A stretch of DNA of 64,000 bases, taken from contig NZ_AP025171.1 of the NCBI RefSeq assembly GCF_003402535.2, positions 2,604,001 through 2,668,000 of the forward strand. The letters run 5' to 3'. The stretch is from Cupriavidus sp. P-10 (GTDB lineage: Bacteria; Pseudomonadota; Gammaproteobacteria; Burkholderiales; Burkholderiaceae). The position numbers and the translations under genes were made by a program. Positions 51,706-61,539 of the stretch are shown here, in pieces. The notes under the pieces are model-generated. The model was not told the DNA's origin. It ran no database searches and was given only the letters and a program-made list of their open reading frames with translations. Within the stretch, counting starts at the first letter, position 1. Each line of letters starts with the position of its first letter.

Positions 51706-52248
51706 CTATCGCGGCGCGCCGATATGGTGGATCGCCTGCCCCTTGCCGTCCCAGGCCAGCCCGGCACGCCTGACCTCGGCAAAGTACTCGCCCTTGCCAC
51801 CGGTCAGCTCGGAAATCTCGAACATGCCGCTGGGCAGTCCCGGATGCACAAAGTAGGCAAAACGTCCACGCGGACCCATCCGGCCGCCGTGCCCCTCAAC
51901 GTAGCCGGCCTCCAGCAGGTGGGCCACGATTTCGTCAAAACGGTCTTCCGTCCAGTAGGCAATATGCTGCGCACCTTCGCCGCTGCGCTTGAGCGAGTCC
52001 AGGTAGAGCGACGGCGCGTCGTCCCGCTGCTGGATCAGCTCGATCTGCAGGTCGCCCGAGTTGGCCAGCGCGATCGACAGCTTCGGCGGCGTCGCGGGCT
52101 TGCCGTAGTAGCGGTACTCCGTGGTGCCCACGTCTTCCTTGTAGAACCACGGTCCGACGCCGAGCTTCTCCGTCCAGTGAGCCATCGCCTTCTCGATGTC
52201 GCTCACCACGTAGCCAAGCTGCCGGACGCCGCCGAACAAATAACTCAT
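51706..52248 (-). CDS. VOC family protein
   Basis: A 180-residue two-module glyoxalase-fold protein. FGGVRQLGYVVSDIEKAMAH begins module 1 and LQIELIQQRDDAPSLYLDSL precedes the module 2 segment AQHIAYWTEDRFDEIVAHL. Likely metal residues are in ELIQQ (Glu) and the GAQHIAY (His) strand. It is not close to the two paralogous VOC proteins elsewhere in the window. A LacI-type operator is 44 bases upstream. The reaction is unknown; an extradiol or isomerase function on the regulon's substrate is plausible. Confidence 0.88.
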   Translation of the reverse strand: MSYLFGGVRQLGYVVSDIEKAMAHWTEKLGVGPWFYKEDVGTTEYRYYGKPATPPKLSIALANSGDLQIELIQQRDDAPSLYLDSLKRSGEGAQHIAYWTEDRFDEIVAHLLEAGYVEGHGGRMGPRGRFAYFVHPGLPSGMFEISELTGGKGEYFAEVRRAGLAWDGKGQAIHHIGAPR

Positions 52249-52291
52249 TGCTGTCTCCTTGTCGTCTCAGGGTTGCCGTCCCGCTAGTGCG

Positions 52292-52301
52292 GAAACGTTT
52301 T
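52292..52301. promoter_or_regulatory. LacI operator upstream of the VOC gene
   Basis: GAAACGTTTT, with the complement reading AAAACGTTTCC, lies 44 bases before the VOC start. Confidence 0.6.
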
Positions 52302-52393
52302 AACAATATACGCGTAGCGGCCCGGTTCAGGTGGGTAGTGTTTACCATGATTGTCCAGATTTTAAGCCGAACAAACAATCCTGAATCGTTGTG

Positions 52394-52403
52394 GAAACGT
52401 TTC
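52394..52403. promoter_or_regulatory. LacI operator GAAACGTTTC upstream of the SDR gene
   Basis: Perfect palindrome 71 bases before the SDR start. With 52292 it covers both promoters of a divergent pair. Confidence 0.65.
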
Positions 52404-52473
52404 TTCATTTGCGTAACACAAGGTGATATGCAGGAAGCTGCGCTTGCAGGACAACTCACAGGAGACCATCGAG

Positions 52474-53253
52474 ATGACTCAGTTCAAGGACCAGGTAGCG
52501 CTGGTGACCGGCGGTGCAAGCGGCATCGGCGCCGCAACCGCGCGCCTGCTGGCAGAACGCGGCGCGCGTGTCGTCATTGCCGATCTTGCGAGCGGCAACG
52601 GCGCCGCTGCGGCGGACCGGATCGGCGCCGCGTTCATGGCGCTGGACGTGACCAGCGAGGCGGGCTGGAAGGCCACGATCGCAGCGATCCTCGAGCGTCA
52701 CGGGCGGCTCGACGTGCTGGTCAATGCGGCGGGTATCGTCGGCGATGTGGTCAACGGCACGCTCGCCAACACTACCCTCGCTGACTTCCGGCGCGTCATG
52801 TCGGTGAACCTGGACGGCACCTTCCTGGGATGCCGGGAAGGCGTCGAGGCCATGCGCAAGACCGGCAAGGGCGCCATCATCAACCTCGCCTCCGTCGGCG
52901 CGTATTACCCGACGCTTCAAAGCGTTGCCTACGGCGCCAGCAAGGGCGCGGTGACCCAACTGACCAAGACCGTGGCGCTGGCCGGGGCCGAGAACGGCCA
53001 CCAGATCCGCTGCAACTCCGTCCACCCCGGCAAGATCGCCACGCCGATGCTCGAAACGATCTTCGACCAGTACAAGCAACGCCAGGCGGCCGGCGGCGTC
53101 GATCCCCGAACGGCTGGCCGGCGCATTCCGCTCGCCGATGAAGGCAAGCCCGAGGATGTCGCCAACCTGATCGCCTTCCTGGCGTCGGACGATGCCGGCT
53201 ACATCACGGGCGGCGAGTTCACCGTGGACGGCGGCTGGCGGCTGCTGCGCTGA
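52474..53253 (+). CDS. SDR family oxidoreductase
   Basis: A 259-residue classical SDR. TGGASGIGAATARLLAERGA is the cofactor loop, VIADLASG has the acidic NAD-selecting residue, NAAG is in place, then INLASVGAYYP (Ser) and YGASKG (Tyr/Lys) form the active site, with SVHPGKIATPM and GGEFTVDGGW at the end. GGAG lies 9 bases before the ATG at 52474. It probably oxidises a secondary alcohol of the regulon substrate and is cotranscribed with the SnoaL-like gene. Confidence 0.93.
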   Translation: MTQFKDQVALVTGGASGIGAATARLLAERGARVVIADLASGNGAAAADRIGAAFMALDVTSEAGWKATIAAILERHGRLDVLVNAAGIVGDVVNGTLANTTLADFRRVMSVNLDGTFLGCREGVEAMRKTGKGAIINLASVGAYYPTLQSVAYGASKGAVTQLTKTVALAGAENGHQIRCNSVHPGKIATPMLETIFDQYKQRQAAGGVDPRTAGRRIPLADEGKPEDVANLIAFLASDDAGYITGGEFTVDGGWRLLR

Positions 53254-53342
53254 CACCGCATTCCAATCCCATATGGCGACTGGCGCAGCGCGGGTCGATG
53301 CCAGTCGCCGGTCCTTCCCGCAAAAACCTGATGGAGAACATG

Positions 53343-53777
53343 ATGTCCGAATCCCTGAACGCCGCACGCATCCAGACCGTGCGTGATCACATGGCCCTCG
53401 AGTGCACGCACGAATGGGATGCCGTGATCGACACCTTTGCGCATCCCCGGTACGAAATGCACGCCACCGGCACGGTGTTCGATGGCGAAGAAGAGGTGCG
53501 CGGCTACTTCGATTCCTCGCGCGCTGCCTTCCCGGACCTGGCCAACGAGATCATCGCCATCGCCGCCGCGGACGACACCGTGCTGGTCGAGTTCTGGCTC
53601 TCGGGCACGCACCTTGGCGATCTGAAGGCGAATGGGAAGACCTTCCCGCCCACCGGCCGCAAGTTCCGCGTGCGCATGGCCGCGACGTTTGAATTCGCGG
53701 CGGATTCGGACAAGATCATTTGCGAGCGCCCCTACTCCGCCACCGACGCCAAGCTGCGGGCCCTCGGACTGCTCTGA
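53343..53777 (+). CDS. SnoaL/NTF2-like protein
   Basis: A 144-residue NTF2-fold protein of the SnoaL-like ester-cyclase/polyketide-cyclase group. MSESLNAARIQTVRDHMALE is the first helix, YEMHATGTVFDGEEEVRGYF the next, then FPDLANEIIAIAAADDTVLV and FPPTGRKFRVRMAATFEF. Two ATGs occur in a row (53340 and 53343); the second has the better spacing from GGAG. Such proteins catalyse cyclisation, dehydration or hydrolysis on small molecules. It lies 89 bases after the SDR and is probably cotranscribed. Confidence 0.85.
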   Translation: MSESLNAARIQTVRDHMALECTHEWDAVIDTFAHPRYEMHATGTVFDGEEEVRGYFDSSRAAFPDLANEIIAIAAADDTVLVEFWLSGTHLGDLKANGKTFPPTGRKFRVRMAATFEFAADSDKIICERPYSATDAKLRALGLL

Positions 53778-53884
53778 CGCGCCGCGGCGAATCCGGCAAG
53801 AGGCGAGCGCCTGGGGCCCCGCCTCTTTTCATGGGTCAGGCGGCCGACGTGTGGCTGGCCGGGCGCGCGACCCGATCCTTGCGG

Positions 53885-54034
53885 GAACATCGACGCGCAG
53901 AGCATCCAGACGCGCGCATCGAAGATCGCGTCACGCATGCGCGCGTGGCCAGGGCCCGCGCGGTCCTGGCTCAGCATCTGCGCCAGGTCGCTTCGCTCGC
54001 GCTCGGTCAGCCAGCGTGCTTCCTTCGGGCTCTC
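53885..54034 (-). pseudogene. MFS transporter remnant
   Basis: A 50-residue stretch reads ESPKEARWLTERERSDLAQM, ending in ARMRDAIFDARVWMLCASMF. This is the central cytoplasmic loop and following helix start of MFS permeases of the anion:cation symporter (phthalate/glucarate) group. Both sides are non-coding and only this piece survives, inside the 375-base gap before uvrA2. Confidence 0.6.
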
Positions 54035-54152
54035 GGAACATGCTGCCACGCTTGCGCAGCGCACCGAGACGATGCGGAGTACGGCGCAGCAGCAGGCGGA
54101 CGACTTCTACGCGACCATGGACGCGCTACGCCATCCGTTGCCGCCGGCGCGA

Positions 54153-56828
54153 TCAGCTTAGTTCCGTTGCCAGATATTGCGCCGTGCGGCTGGCCACCAC
54201 GCCCGTGATCTCCGGAGGCCGACCGCAAGCCACGACGCGACCGCCCTCCTCGCCAGCGCCGGGACCCATGTCGATCACCCAGTCCGCCTGGGCCACGACA
54301 CGCATGTCGTGTTCGACGACTACGACGGTATTTCCCGCATCGACCAGTTCCTGCAGTTGCACGAGCAAGCGGTCAACATCGGCCGGATGCAGTCCGTTGG
54401 TGGGTTCGTCCAGCACGTAGAGCGTGTCGCCGCGCTGCGAACGTTGCAGTTCAGTGGCCAGCTTGATGCGTTGCGCCTCACCGCCCGACAGTTCGGTGGC
54501 AGGTTGCCCCAATCGGAGATAACCCAGACCGATATCGCGCAACGCCTTCAACGATCGCATCGGCGCGGGTTCGTCCGCAAAGACCTTGCAGGCAGCATCG
54601 ACGGTCAGGTCGAGGACTTCCGCGATATTCCTGCCCTGCCACAGGATTTCCAGCGTCTGCGGCTGATAACGCGTGCCATGGCAGACGGAGCAGGGTGCAT
54701 AGACGCTCGGCAGAAACAGCAGCTCCACGCTGACGAAGCCCTCGCCTTCGCACGTCGGGCAACGACCCTGCGCCACGTTGAAGGAAAAGCGTCCGGGCGT
54801 ATAGCGTCGCCTGCGCGCTGCGGGGGTGTCGGCAAACAGCTTGCGCACGTGATCAAACAGCCCGGTATAGGTGGCGAGGTTCGATCGCGGCGTGCGGCCA
54901 ATGGGCTTCTGGTCGACACGCACCAGGCGGCGCACAGCCTCCATGCCGCCCGCGACGCGCCCCTCGGTAGGGGCATCCGTCACCGCGAACAGCGGATCGC
55001 GCTCCTCGTCGGCGTCGCTATCGTTCACGCGGCCCAGATACCGGTTCACCAGTTCCGGCAGGGCCTGGCTGATGAGGCTCGATTTCCCCGATCCCGAAAC
55101 CCCCGTTACCGCCGTGAAGCAGCCCAGCGGTATTGCCGCATCGACCTTGTGCAGATTGTTGCGCGAGACATGCGCGAGCTTGAGCCAGCCCGCCGGATCG
55201 CGAGCGTTTCGCAGCGGCACCTGGCGCTCGCCAAACAGGTAAGTTGCGGTGCGCGATGCCTGCACCGCGGCGAGTCCGTCGGGTGGCCCGCTGTAGAGCA
55301 CACGCCCGCCGCCCTCGCCGGCGGCAGGGCCCACGTCCACGATCCAGTCCGCGTGGCGCATGGTCTGCGTGTCATGCTCGACCACGAACAGCGAGTTGCC
55401 CGCCGCCTTCAGTCGTCGCAGCGCCAGCAGCAGCGCCTCGCCATCGGCCGGATGCAGCCCGGCCGAGGGTTCGTCCAGGACATAGACGACGCCGAACAGT
55501 TGGGAAGACAACTGCGTGGCCAGCCGCAGCCGCTGCAATTCGCCCGACGACAGCGTTGGCGTGCTGCGGTCCAGCGACAGATAACCCAAGCCGAGGTCGA
55601 TGAGCGTGGACAAGCGCTCCATCAGCTCTTCCGCGATGCGCTGCGCGGCCAACCGCTTTTCGTCGGAGAGGTTGGGCGTGCGCCGCACGTCGGGCGCCCC
55701 CTTGTGCGCGGATCCCCCCGCAGCGACGCGCCGCGCCGTGGCAGCGCGCCTCGCTCTCGTGCCCAGTACCGCGCCGGATGCATCCCCTGCGTCCGTCCAC
55801 GCGCCGTGAGCAATCGGGCGCATGATCTCCGCGACGCGGGCAAGCGGAAGACTCGCAAACTCACCGATATCCATGCCAGCGAACGTCACCGATAACGCTT
55901 CTTTCTTCAGTCGCTTGCCGTGACACGCCGGGCATTCGCGTCCGAGCATGTACTGCGCGACCCGTTTCTTCATCAACGCGCTCTGCGTCGTGGCAAAGGT
56001 ATGCAGGACATAGCGACGGGCGCCCGTGAACGTGCCCTGGTAGCTGGGCTCCATCTTGCGCTTGAGCGCGGCGCGTACTTCCCTGGGGGTAAATCCGGCA
56101 TATACCGGCACCGTGGGCTGTTCCTCGGTAAACAGGATCCAGTCACGATCCTTCTTCGGCAGTTCGCGCCACGGCTTGTCCACGTCGTAACCAAGCGTGA
56201 CCAGGATGTCGCGCAGGTTCTGCCCGTGCCATGCTGGCGGCCATGCGGCGACCGCGCGCTCGCGGATCGACAACGAATCGTCGGGGACCATCGACTGCTC
56301 GGTGACATCGTAGATGCGGCCCAGACCATGACAGGTCGGGCATGCGCCCTCCACCGTGTTGGGCGAGAAATCCTCCGCATACAGCATTGGCTGCCGGGCC
56401 GGATAGGTGCCGGCGCGCGAGTAGAGCATGCGCACAAGGCTCGCCAGCGTGGTGACGCTTCCCACCGTGGAGCGCGCATTGGGCGCGCCGCGCTGCTGCT
56501 GGAGCGCGACGGCGGGCGGCAGCCCCTCGATGGCATCGACCTCCGGTACGCCCACCTGATCGATCAGCCGCCTGGCATACGGTGCCACCGACTCGAAGTA
56601 GCGCCGCTGCGCTTCGGCGTAGAGCGTGCCGAATGCCAGCGAAGACTTGCCGGAACCCGATACCCCGGTAAACACGACCAGCGCGTTGCGCGGGATATCG
56701 ACATCCACGTTCTTGAGGTTGTGCTCGCGCGCGCCGCGCACGCGGACGAAGTTGTCTGCCACGCCGCAGGCCGCGGCCTGCAACGCGTCGTCCGGTGTCA
56801 ACTGGCTCTGGAGTTTTTCATCGTCCAT
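54153..56828 (-). CDS. Class II UvrA-type excinuclease ATPase (UvrA2)
   Basis: An 891-residue UvrA paralogue with two ABC modules. Walker [13 protein letters not shown] and [10 protein letters not shown] occur near each module start. Signature helices are [15 protein letters not shown] and [15 protein letters not shown], with Walker [15 protein letters not shown] and [14 protein letters not shown]. Zinc-binding motifs [16 protein letters not shown] and CPTCEGEG are present. The insertion that binds UvrB in class I is absent. The start is 56828. It stands alone, with no other repair gene. UvrA2 proteins are tied to drug or DNA-damage tolerance, but its role here is not shown. Confidence 0.93.
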   Translation of the reverse strand: MDDEKLQSQLTPDDALQAAACGVADNFVRVRGAREHNLKNVDVDIPRNALVVFTGVSGSGKSSLAFGTLYAEAQRRYFESVAPYARRLIDQVGVPEVDAIEGLPPAVALQQQRGAPNARSTVGSVTTLASLVRMLYSRAGTYPARQPMLYAEDFSPNTVEGACPTCHGLGRIYDVTEQSMVPDDSLSIRERAVAAWPPAWHGQNLRDILVTLGYDVDKPWRELPKKDRDWILFTEEQPTVPVYAGFTPREVRAALKRKMEPSYQGTFTGARRYVLHTFATTQSALMKKRVAQYMLGRECPACHGKRLKKEALSVTFAGMDIGEFASLPLARVAEIMRPIAHGAWTDAGDASGAVLGTRARRAATARRVAAGGSAHKGAPDVRRTPNLSDEKRLAAQRIAEELMERLSTLIDLGLGYLSLDRSTPTLSSGELQRLRLATQLSSQLFGVVYVLDEPSAGLHPADGEALLLALRRLKAAGNSLFVVEHDTQTMRHADWIVDVGPAAGEGGGRVLYSGPPDGLAAVQASRTATYLFGERQVPLRNARDPAGWLKLAHVSRNNLHKVDAAIPLGCFTAVTGVSGSGKSSLISQALPELVNRYLGRVNDSDADEERDPLFAVTDAPTEGRVAGGMEAVRRLVRVDQKPIGRTPRSNLATYTGLFDHVRKLFADTPAARRRRYTPGRFSFNVAQGRCPTCEGEGFVSVELLFLPSVYAPCSVCHGTRYQPQTLEILWQGRNIAEVLDLTVDAACKVFADEPAPMRSLKALRDIGLGYLRLGQPATELSGGEAQRIKLATELQRSQRGDTLYVLDEPTNGLHPADVDRLLVQLQELVDAGNTVVVVEHDMRVVAQADWVIDMGPGAGEEGGRVVACGRPPEITGVVASRTAQYLATELS

Positions 56829-57196
56829 ACGAATTGGTGCTGGTTTCGTATCCGCGTCGCGTATTCGGCCGCCCCCTTGCACAAATTTCCGACCGGATCT
56901 ACGTCCTTCCAGCTACTTCTTACGCCTGGTGGGTGCGCCGCTTCCTCCGCGAGGCTGGCGTCAACGCCGCAATCCAGACGCCTGCAGCGCCGTTCGGCAA
57001 GGCCGCAGCCGTGAGCGAGGTCTGCCGCTTCCCTCCGCCGTCGCAAGGCCGCGCGGCAACTTCCAGCCCCCAACAGGCAGGAAGCATGCCAGAGCCCCTC
57101 GGGATGAGGGTTGGTTGCCTTGGCGGTTGGCGCACGCATGGCGGCTTTTGCGGACGATGCGGGGATGGGCGGCGCCAGAGCCTGCGCGTGGACGAA
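56829..57196. other. 368-bp gap between yeiH-like stop and uvrA2 start
   Basis: Both neighbours are on the minus strand, so this holds the uvrA2 promoter and any yeiH-like... terminator region. I see no clear gene or repeat in it. Confidence 0.35.
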
Positions 57197-58225
57197 CTAG
57201 TGTTGCACCATCACCAGCATGCCGTAGAACAGCACAGCGAGGAAAAGCGTCTCCAGCACCATTAGCGCCACCGGCTTCCAGCCGACAGACAAGATGTCCT
57301 TGAGGTGAGTCTTCATGCCAATTGCCACCATCGCCATGACCAGGCACCACTGCGAAGCGAACTGCCCCGCCTTGACCAGTCCTGAGGGCAACCAGCCGGT
57401 GCTGTTGATCGCCACCAGCACCGCAAACGCCACGGCAAACCACGGCAGCAGCGGCGGGCGCGGCCCCTTGCCGGCTTCCCCTTGTGCGCGCTGATGGCGC
57501 TGCGACAACCATGCAGCCAGCGCGATCACCGGCAGCAGCATGGCCACCCGCATCAGCTTGACCAGCGTCGCCGCATCCCCGGCTTCGTGTGAGATGCTAT
57601 AGCCGGCCCCCACTACCTGGGCCACGTCATGGATGGTCCCGCCGATAAAGGTTCCGGCCTGTACTGAAGGCAGAGCCAGCAGTTGCGCGAGCATCGGGTA
57701 TAGCACCATCGCCACCGTGGATAGCGTGCTGACGGAGATCACCGTGAACAGCGTCGCGCGCTCCTTCAGCGGATGCTGCGGCATGGCCGCGGACAGGGCC
57801 AGCGCCGCGGAAGCACCGCAGATTGCCACTGCGCCCCCGGTGAGCAGGCCGAAGAACGTCTGGAACCCCATCAACCGGGCCAGCACGATGCCGCACACGA
57901 TGGTCAGGGCGACTGCCAGCACGACCATGGCAACGGAGTGCCAGCCCAGCGCCACCACCTGCGAGGCCGTAATGCGCAATCCCAGCAAGGCCACACCCAG
58001 CCGGAGCACCTGCTTGGCGCTGAAGTCGATGCCGGCAGCGCTGGAGGATTCCCGCGACAGGAAGTTCAGCGCCATCCCCAGCAGCAAGGCGAACAGCATG
58101 ACCGGCGCATGATAATGCGAGGCGAGCGACATGGCTGCGACGGTTACCACCGCGCTGATGACCATGCCAGGGAGATTGCCCCGAAAGGTGCTTAGCAAGC
58201 TCGGATTCAGAAATCTTTCGGACAT
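57197..58225 (-). CDS. YeiH/UPF0324 family membrane protein (putative sulfate exporter)
   Basis: A 342-residue protein with about 10 helices. [20 protein letters not shown] precedes the first helix; family marks are [40 protein letters not shown] and [20 protein letters not shown]. Members are annotated as putative sulfate exporters and appear with taurine or organosulfonate genes, but direct evidence is thin. The start is 58225. A LysR partner, often divergent, is missing here. Confidence 0.9.
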   Translation of the reverse strand: MSERFLNPSLLSTFRGNLPGMVISAVVTVAAMSLASHYHAPVMLFALLLGMALNFLSRESSSAAGIDFSAKQVLRLGVALLGLRITASQVVALGWHSVAMVVLAVALTIVCGIVLARLMGFQTFFGLLTGGAVAICGASAALALSAAMPQHPLKERATLFTVISVSTLSTVAMVLYPMLAQLLALPSVQAGTFIGGTIHDVAQVVGAGYSISHEAGDAATLVKLMRVAMLLPVIALAAWLSQRHQRAQGEAGKGPRPPLLPWFAVAFAVLVAINSTGWLPSGLVKAGQFASQWCLVMAMVAIGMKTHLKDILSVGWKPVALMVLETLFLAVLFYGMLVMVQH

Positions 58226-58591
58226 GAATGTCTCTCCGATGCATCGATGAAGGTCGCCACTCCTCTCGAAATAAAGCCCGCCATCTTCGCAAACCGGGAA
58301 AACGCCGGCGGACACACTATGCAATCTCCCACCTGTCAAGCATGCTGCAAGGCGCGCAGTTCGGCCATGCAAAGGATGCCAACGACTTTGCATTACATGC
58401 CACCGGCAATAATTAGCGTTCCCTGCGGCACCGCCTTGAGGGTAGGCTTTGAGTGAGCGTTCGTGCGAATCCGGTCAGGCATTGCCGCCTGCGCAACGGT
58501 GGGCGTGACGCCAGTTTCTCCGCCAGCGCCATTGGACGCTGCGTGGGCTATGCTGAACTGGCACACCCCGTCGCCCGACTGGAGAACGATC
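58226..58591. other. 366-bp divergent gap (yeiH-like / BamE-like)
   Basis: It must contain two divergent promoters. I recognise no gene, palindrome or repeat that can be given a function. Confidence 0.35.
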
Positions 58592-59113
58592 ATGCGTTAT
58601 CGCCTGCCCGCCTGCGTGGCCGCCATCGTGGCGACCCTCGTGCTGGCCGCCTGCGCCACCCTTCGGCCCCTCGAAACCGCGGAGGGTATGCTTGGCAGCC
58701 CACAAAATGCCGTGCGCGATACGTTCGGCACTCCCACGGAAACCTACCGGCTTGCTGACGGCACCACTCGGTGGATCTATTCGAAGCAACCGCTCGGCTT
58801 CGAAGTCTATGCGGCGGACTTTGACGTGAACGGCAAGCTGACAAAGTTTCGGCAGATGCTGACCGAGAAGGAAATCTACGAGGCACGCCCCGGCGTCTGG
58901 ACCAAGCAGGATATTGCCGAGCGCTTCGGCCGTCCGCGCGAGCCCATTCAGTACTATCCGCTGATGAAGCGCGAAGCCTGGTCGTACCGGCTCTACGCAG
59001 GTGCCTACATGCCAGCGCATTTCAGCGCCTACTTTGACGAACGCGGCGTGCTCGACCGGACCATGATCATCGTCGACGCGATCGGCGGCGACGCGCGGGA
59101 CGCCAGCAAGTAG
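58592..59113 (+). CDS. BamE/SmpA-like outer membrane lipoprotein
   Basis: A 173-residue lipoprotein, ATG at 58592 with GGAG 7 bases upstream. Signal MRYRLPACVAAIVATLVLAA leads to the lipobox LAAC. Segments GSPQNAVRDTFGTPTETYRL and IAERFGRPREPIQYYPLMKR recall two BamE-like repeats (G-x-P motifs). Unlike housekeeping BamE it has two such units, so it is a paralogue whose function is unknown. It has its own promoter region and no operon partner. Confidence 0.72.
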   Translation: MRYRLPACVAAIVATLVLAACATLRPLETAEGMLGSPQNAVRDTFGTPTETYRLADGTTRWIYSKQPLGFEVYAADFDVNGKLTKFRQMLTEKEIYEARPGVWTKQDIAERFGRPREPIQYYPLMKREAWSYRLYAGAYMPAHFSAYFDERGVLDRTMIIVDAIGGDARDASK

Positions 59114-59313
59114 GTCTGGCGTTGCCGCCGGCGGCCAGCAGTTGGCGCACCATGGCGCCGCTGCCAAACGTCAACAGACTGGCGCCGTCCGGCAACGCAA
59201 TAAGCGGCGCATAATGCACCGCCCAGATCGAAATTCGCATTTAAGCAGAGAGGCAGGATGTAGAGATCTCTACAACGTTGAAATGTCAGCTATGGGCTTC
59301 TAAGATCCGAGCC

Positions 59314-60276
59314 ATGACTGCTTTCATCGGCCCCTGGGCCCTGCTCATCGTCAGTCTTCCGACATCCGGCGCCACCACGCGCATGCGAATCTGGCGCTCA
59401 ACCAAGGCACTTGGATGCGTCGCGCTGCGCGATGGCGCCTACCTGTTGCCGGCTGGGGACGAACACCTGGCGGAACTTCAGGATCTGGCGGAAACCACCA
59501 GGCAGGAGAATGGCGATGCGTGGCTACTCAACGTCAGTCCACACAGCCAGGATGAGGTCGCAACACTCCGTGCGTTGTTCGACCGCAGCGCCGGCTACGC
59601 AGAATTCCTGGCCGATCTGGACGACTCCCGCCCGACGCTTTCCACACTGAGCGGTGCCGAGCTCAGTCGCCTGCTGCGTCGGCACGCGCGAACGTACGAC
59701 GCCATCCGCAAAGTCGATTTCTTTCCCAACGAGGCATCGAGCCGCGCTGAAGCGCAGTGGAGAGAATTCAAGCGCACGGTAGCGCTGCTCCAGTCACCAG
59801 ATGAGCCACAGGCACGCACGCAGGCGATTGCGCGCCGTGATCCCGCCCGGTATCAGGGCCGGCTCTGGGCTACCCGACGGCATCTGTGGGTGGACCGGGT
59901 GGCTTGCGCCTGGCTGATCCAGCGCTTCATTGATACCCATGCGAGATTCCTGTGGCTGGAGTCTCCGGCGCATTGCCCTGACGATGCGCTGGGCTTCGAT
60001 TTCGACGGCGCCACCTTTACGCACGTCGGCGAGCGGGTGACGTTCGAGGTGCTGTTGGCCAGTTTTGGCCTCGATGGCAACCGGGGACTGGCGCGGCTCG
60101 GCGCGATGGTCCATGCACTCGACATCGGCGGCACGTCGGTACCGGAAGCCAGCGGCTTCGAGGCCATGCTATCTGGCGCACGGTCGCGCGTGGGCGACGA
60201 CAATGCCTTGCTTGCTGAAATCGGCACCGTGCTGGATTCGCTGTACGCGCATTTCTCGACCAGCAAGAAAGCCTGA
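59314..60276 (+). CDS. chrB: Chromate resistance regulator ChrB
   Basis: A 320-residue ChrB protein, start at 59314 (MTAFIGPWALLIVSLPTSGA). Family marks: RMRIWRSTKALGCVALRDGA near the N-terminus, DFFPNEASSRAEAQWREFKR, then TRRHLWVDRVACAWLIQRFI and a C-terminal DDALGFDFDGATFTHVGERV. In Cupriavidus and relatives ChrB senses chromate and is required for induced expression of chrA. chrA follows 27 bases downstream in the same direction. Confidence 0.92.
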   Translation: MTAFIGPWALLIVSLPTSGATTRMRIWRSTKALGCVALRDGAYLLPAGDEHLAELQDLAETTRQENGDAWLLNVSPHSQDEVATLRALFDRSAGYAEFLADLDDSRPTLSTLSGAELSRLLRRHARTYDAIRKVDFFPNEASSRAEAQWREFKRTVALLQSPDEPQARTQAIARRDPARYQGRLWATRRHLWVDRVACAWLIQRFIDTHARFLWLESPAHCPDDALGFDFDGATFTHVGERVTFEVLLASFGLDGNRGLARLGAMVHALDIGGTSVPEASGFEAMLSGARSRVGDDNALLAEIGTVLDSLYAHFSTSKKA

Positions 60277-60303
60277 CAACCCATTCTTGCAAAGAGCCTC
60301 ACC

Positions 60304-61515
60304 ATGACTCGCATGCAACAACCCGGCATGGCGTCGCCGGGCACGGCGCAACGTTCGGCCTGCACGCTTTGGCAACTGGTGCTGTATTTCCTTCGCCTTG
60401 GCACCTTTGGCTTTGGCGGGCCGGTGGCGCTGGCCGGCTATATGCATCGCGACCTGGTGGAGCGACGGGGATGGATCAGCGACAGCGACTATAAGGAAGG
60501 CATTGCCCTGGCCCAGCTCGCGCCTGGCCCGATGGCCGCGCAACTGGCGATCTACCTGGGCTACGTCCACTATCGCGTGGCAGGGGCCACGCTGGTCGGG
60601 CTGGCCTTCGTGCTGCCATCGTTCCTGATGGTGCTGGCGCTCGGCTGGGCCTATGTCAGCTTCGGTGGCTTGACCTGGATGCAATCCGTTTTCTATGGCG
60701 TGGGTGCCGCCGTCATCGGCATCATTGCCATCAGTGCCTACAAGCTGACCAACAAGAGCATAGGCAAGGACAAGCTGCTGTGGGCCATCTACCTCATCGT
60801 CGCCGCAGTGACCATTTTCACTGAGTCCGAAATCGCCTGGCTGTTCCTGGCGGCCGGCATGCTTGCCTGGTTCTGCCGCGCCCCGCCGAAATGGTTGCGC
60901 CAGGGTGGCGCCAATGCGCTCGCCGCGACACAGGTTCCCGCCACGATGAGCCTGTTCAGCACGCTGGACTGGCCCTTGCTGACCCAGGTCGCGGTGTTCT
61001 TTGCCAAGGCCGGCGCCTTCGTCTTTGGCTCTGGGCTCGCCATCGTGCCATTCCTCTACGGCGGTGTCGTGACAGAGCACCAGTGGCTCAATGAAAGGCA
61101 GTTTGTCGATGCGGTAGCCGTTGCCATGATCACGCCAGGTCCCGTGGTGATTACGGTCGGCTTTATCGGCTACCTGGTAGCGGGGCTTCCCGGCGCCTGC
61201 GTGGCGGCTTTGGCAACGTTTCTTCCCTGCTACTTGTTTACCGTGTTGCCGGCCCCATACTTCAAGAAGTACGGAAAGGTGCCTGCCATCCTTGCCTTTG
61301 TCGATGGCGTTACGGCGGCCGCAATCGGCGCCATTTCCGGCGCGGTCTTCGTCCTGGCCAAGCGCTCGATTGTCGACGTTCCCACGATCCTGCTCGCCCT
61401 TGGAACGGTCGCGCTGTTGCTAAGGTTCAAGAAACTGCCCGAGCCCGTCGTCATTACCGGTGCCGCGCTGATCGGGCTCATTATCTATCCGCTTCTTCAC
61501 GCGCATTCCGGCTAG
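60304..61515 (+). CDS. chrA: Chromate transporter ChrA (long chain)
   Basis: A 403-residue bidomain CHR protein that exports chromate. The two homologous halves are clear: LRLGTFGFGGPVALAGYMHR and LAQLAPGPMAAQLAIYLGYV in the first, and KAGAFVFGSGLAIVPFLYGG with MITPGPVVITVGFIGYLVAG in the second. Both contain the GxFxFG and PGP motifs of the family. Helices fill most of the sequence. It follows chrB and is probably induced with it. Confidence 0.95.
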   Translation: MTRMQQPGMASPGTAQRSACTLWQLVLYFLRLGTFGFGGPVALAGYMHRDLVERRGWISDSDYKEGIALAQLAPGPMAAQLAIYLGYVHYRVAGATLVGLAFVLPSFLMVLALGWAYVSFGGLTWMQSVFYGVGAAVIGIIAISAYKLTNKSIGKDKLLWAIYLIVAAVTIFTESEIAWLFLAAGMLAWFCRAPPKWLRQGGANALAATQVPATMSLFSTLDWPLLTQVAVFFAKAGAFVFGSGLAIVPFLYGGVVTEHQWLNERQFVDAVAVAMITPGPVVITVGFIGYLVAGLPGACVAALATFLPCYLFTVLPAPYFKKYGKVPAILAFVDGVTAAAIGAISGAVFVLAKRSIVDVPTILLALGTVALLLRFKKLPEPVVITGAALIGLIIYPLLHAHSG

Positions 61516-61539
61516 ACCGGGATCCGTTTCCAGGCACCG

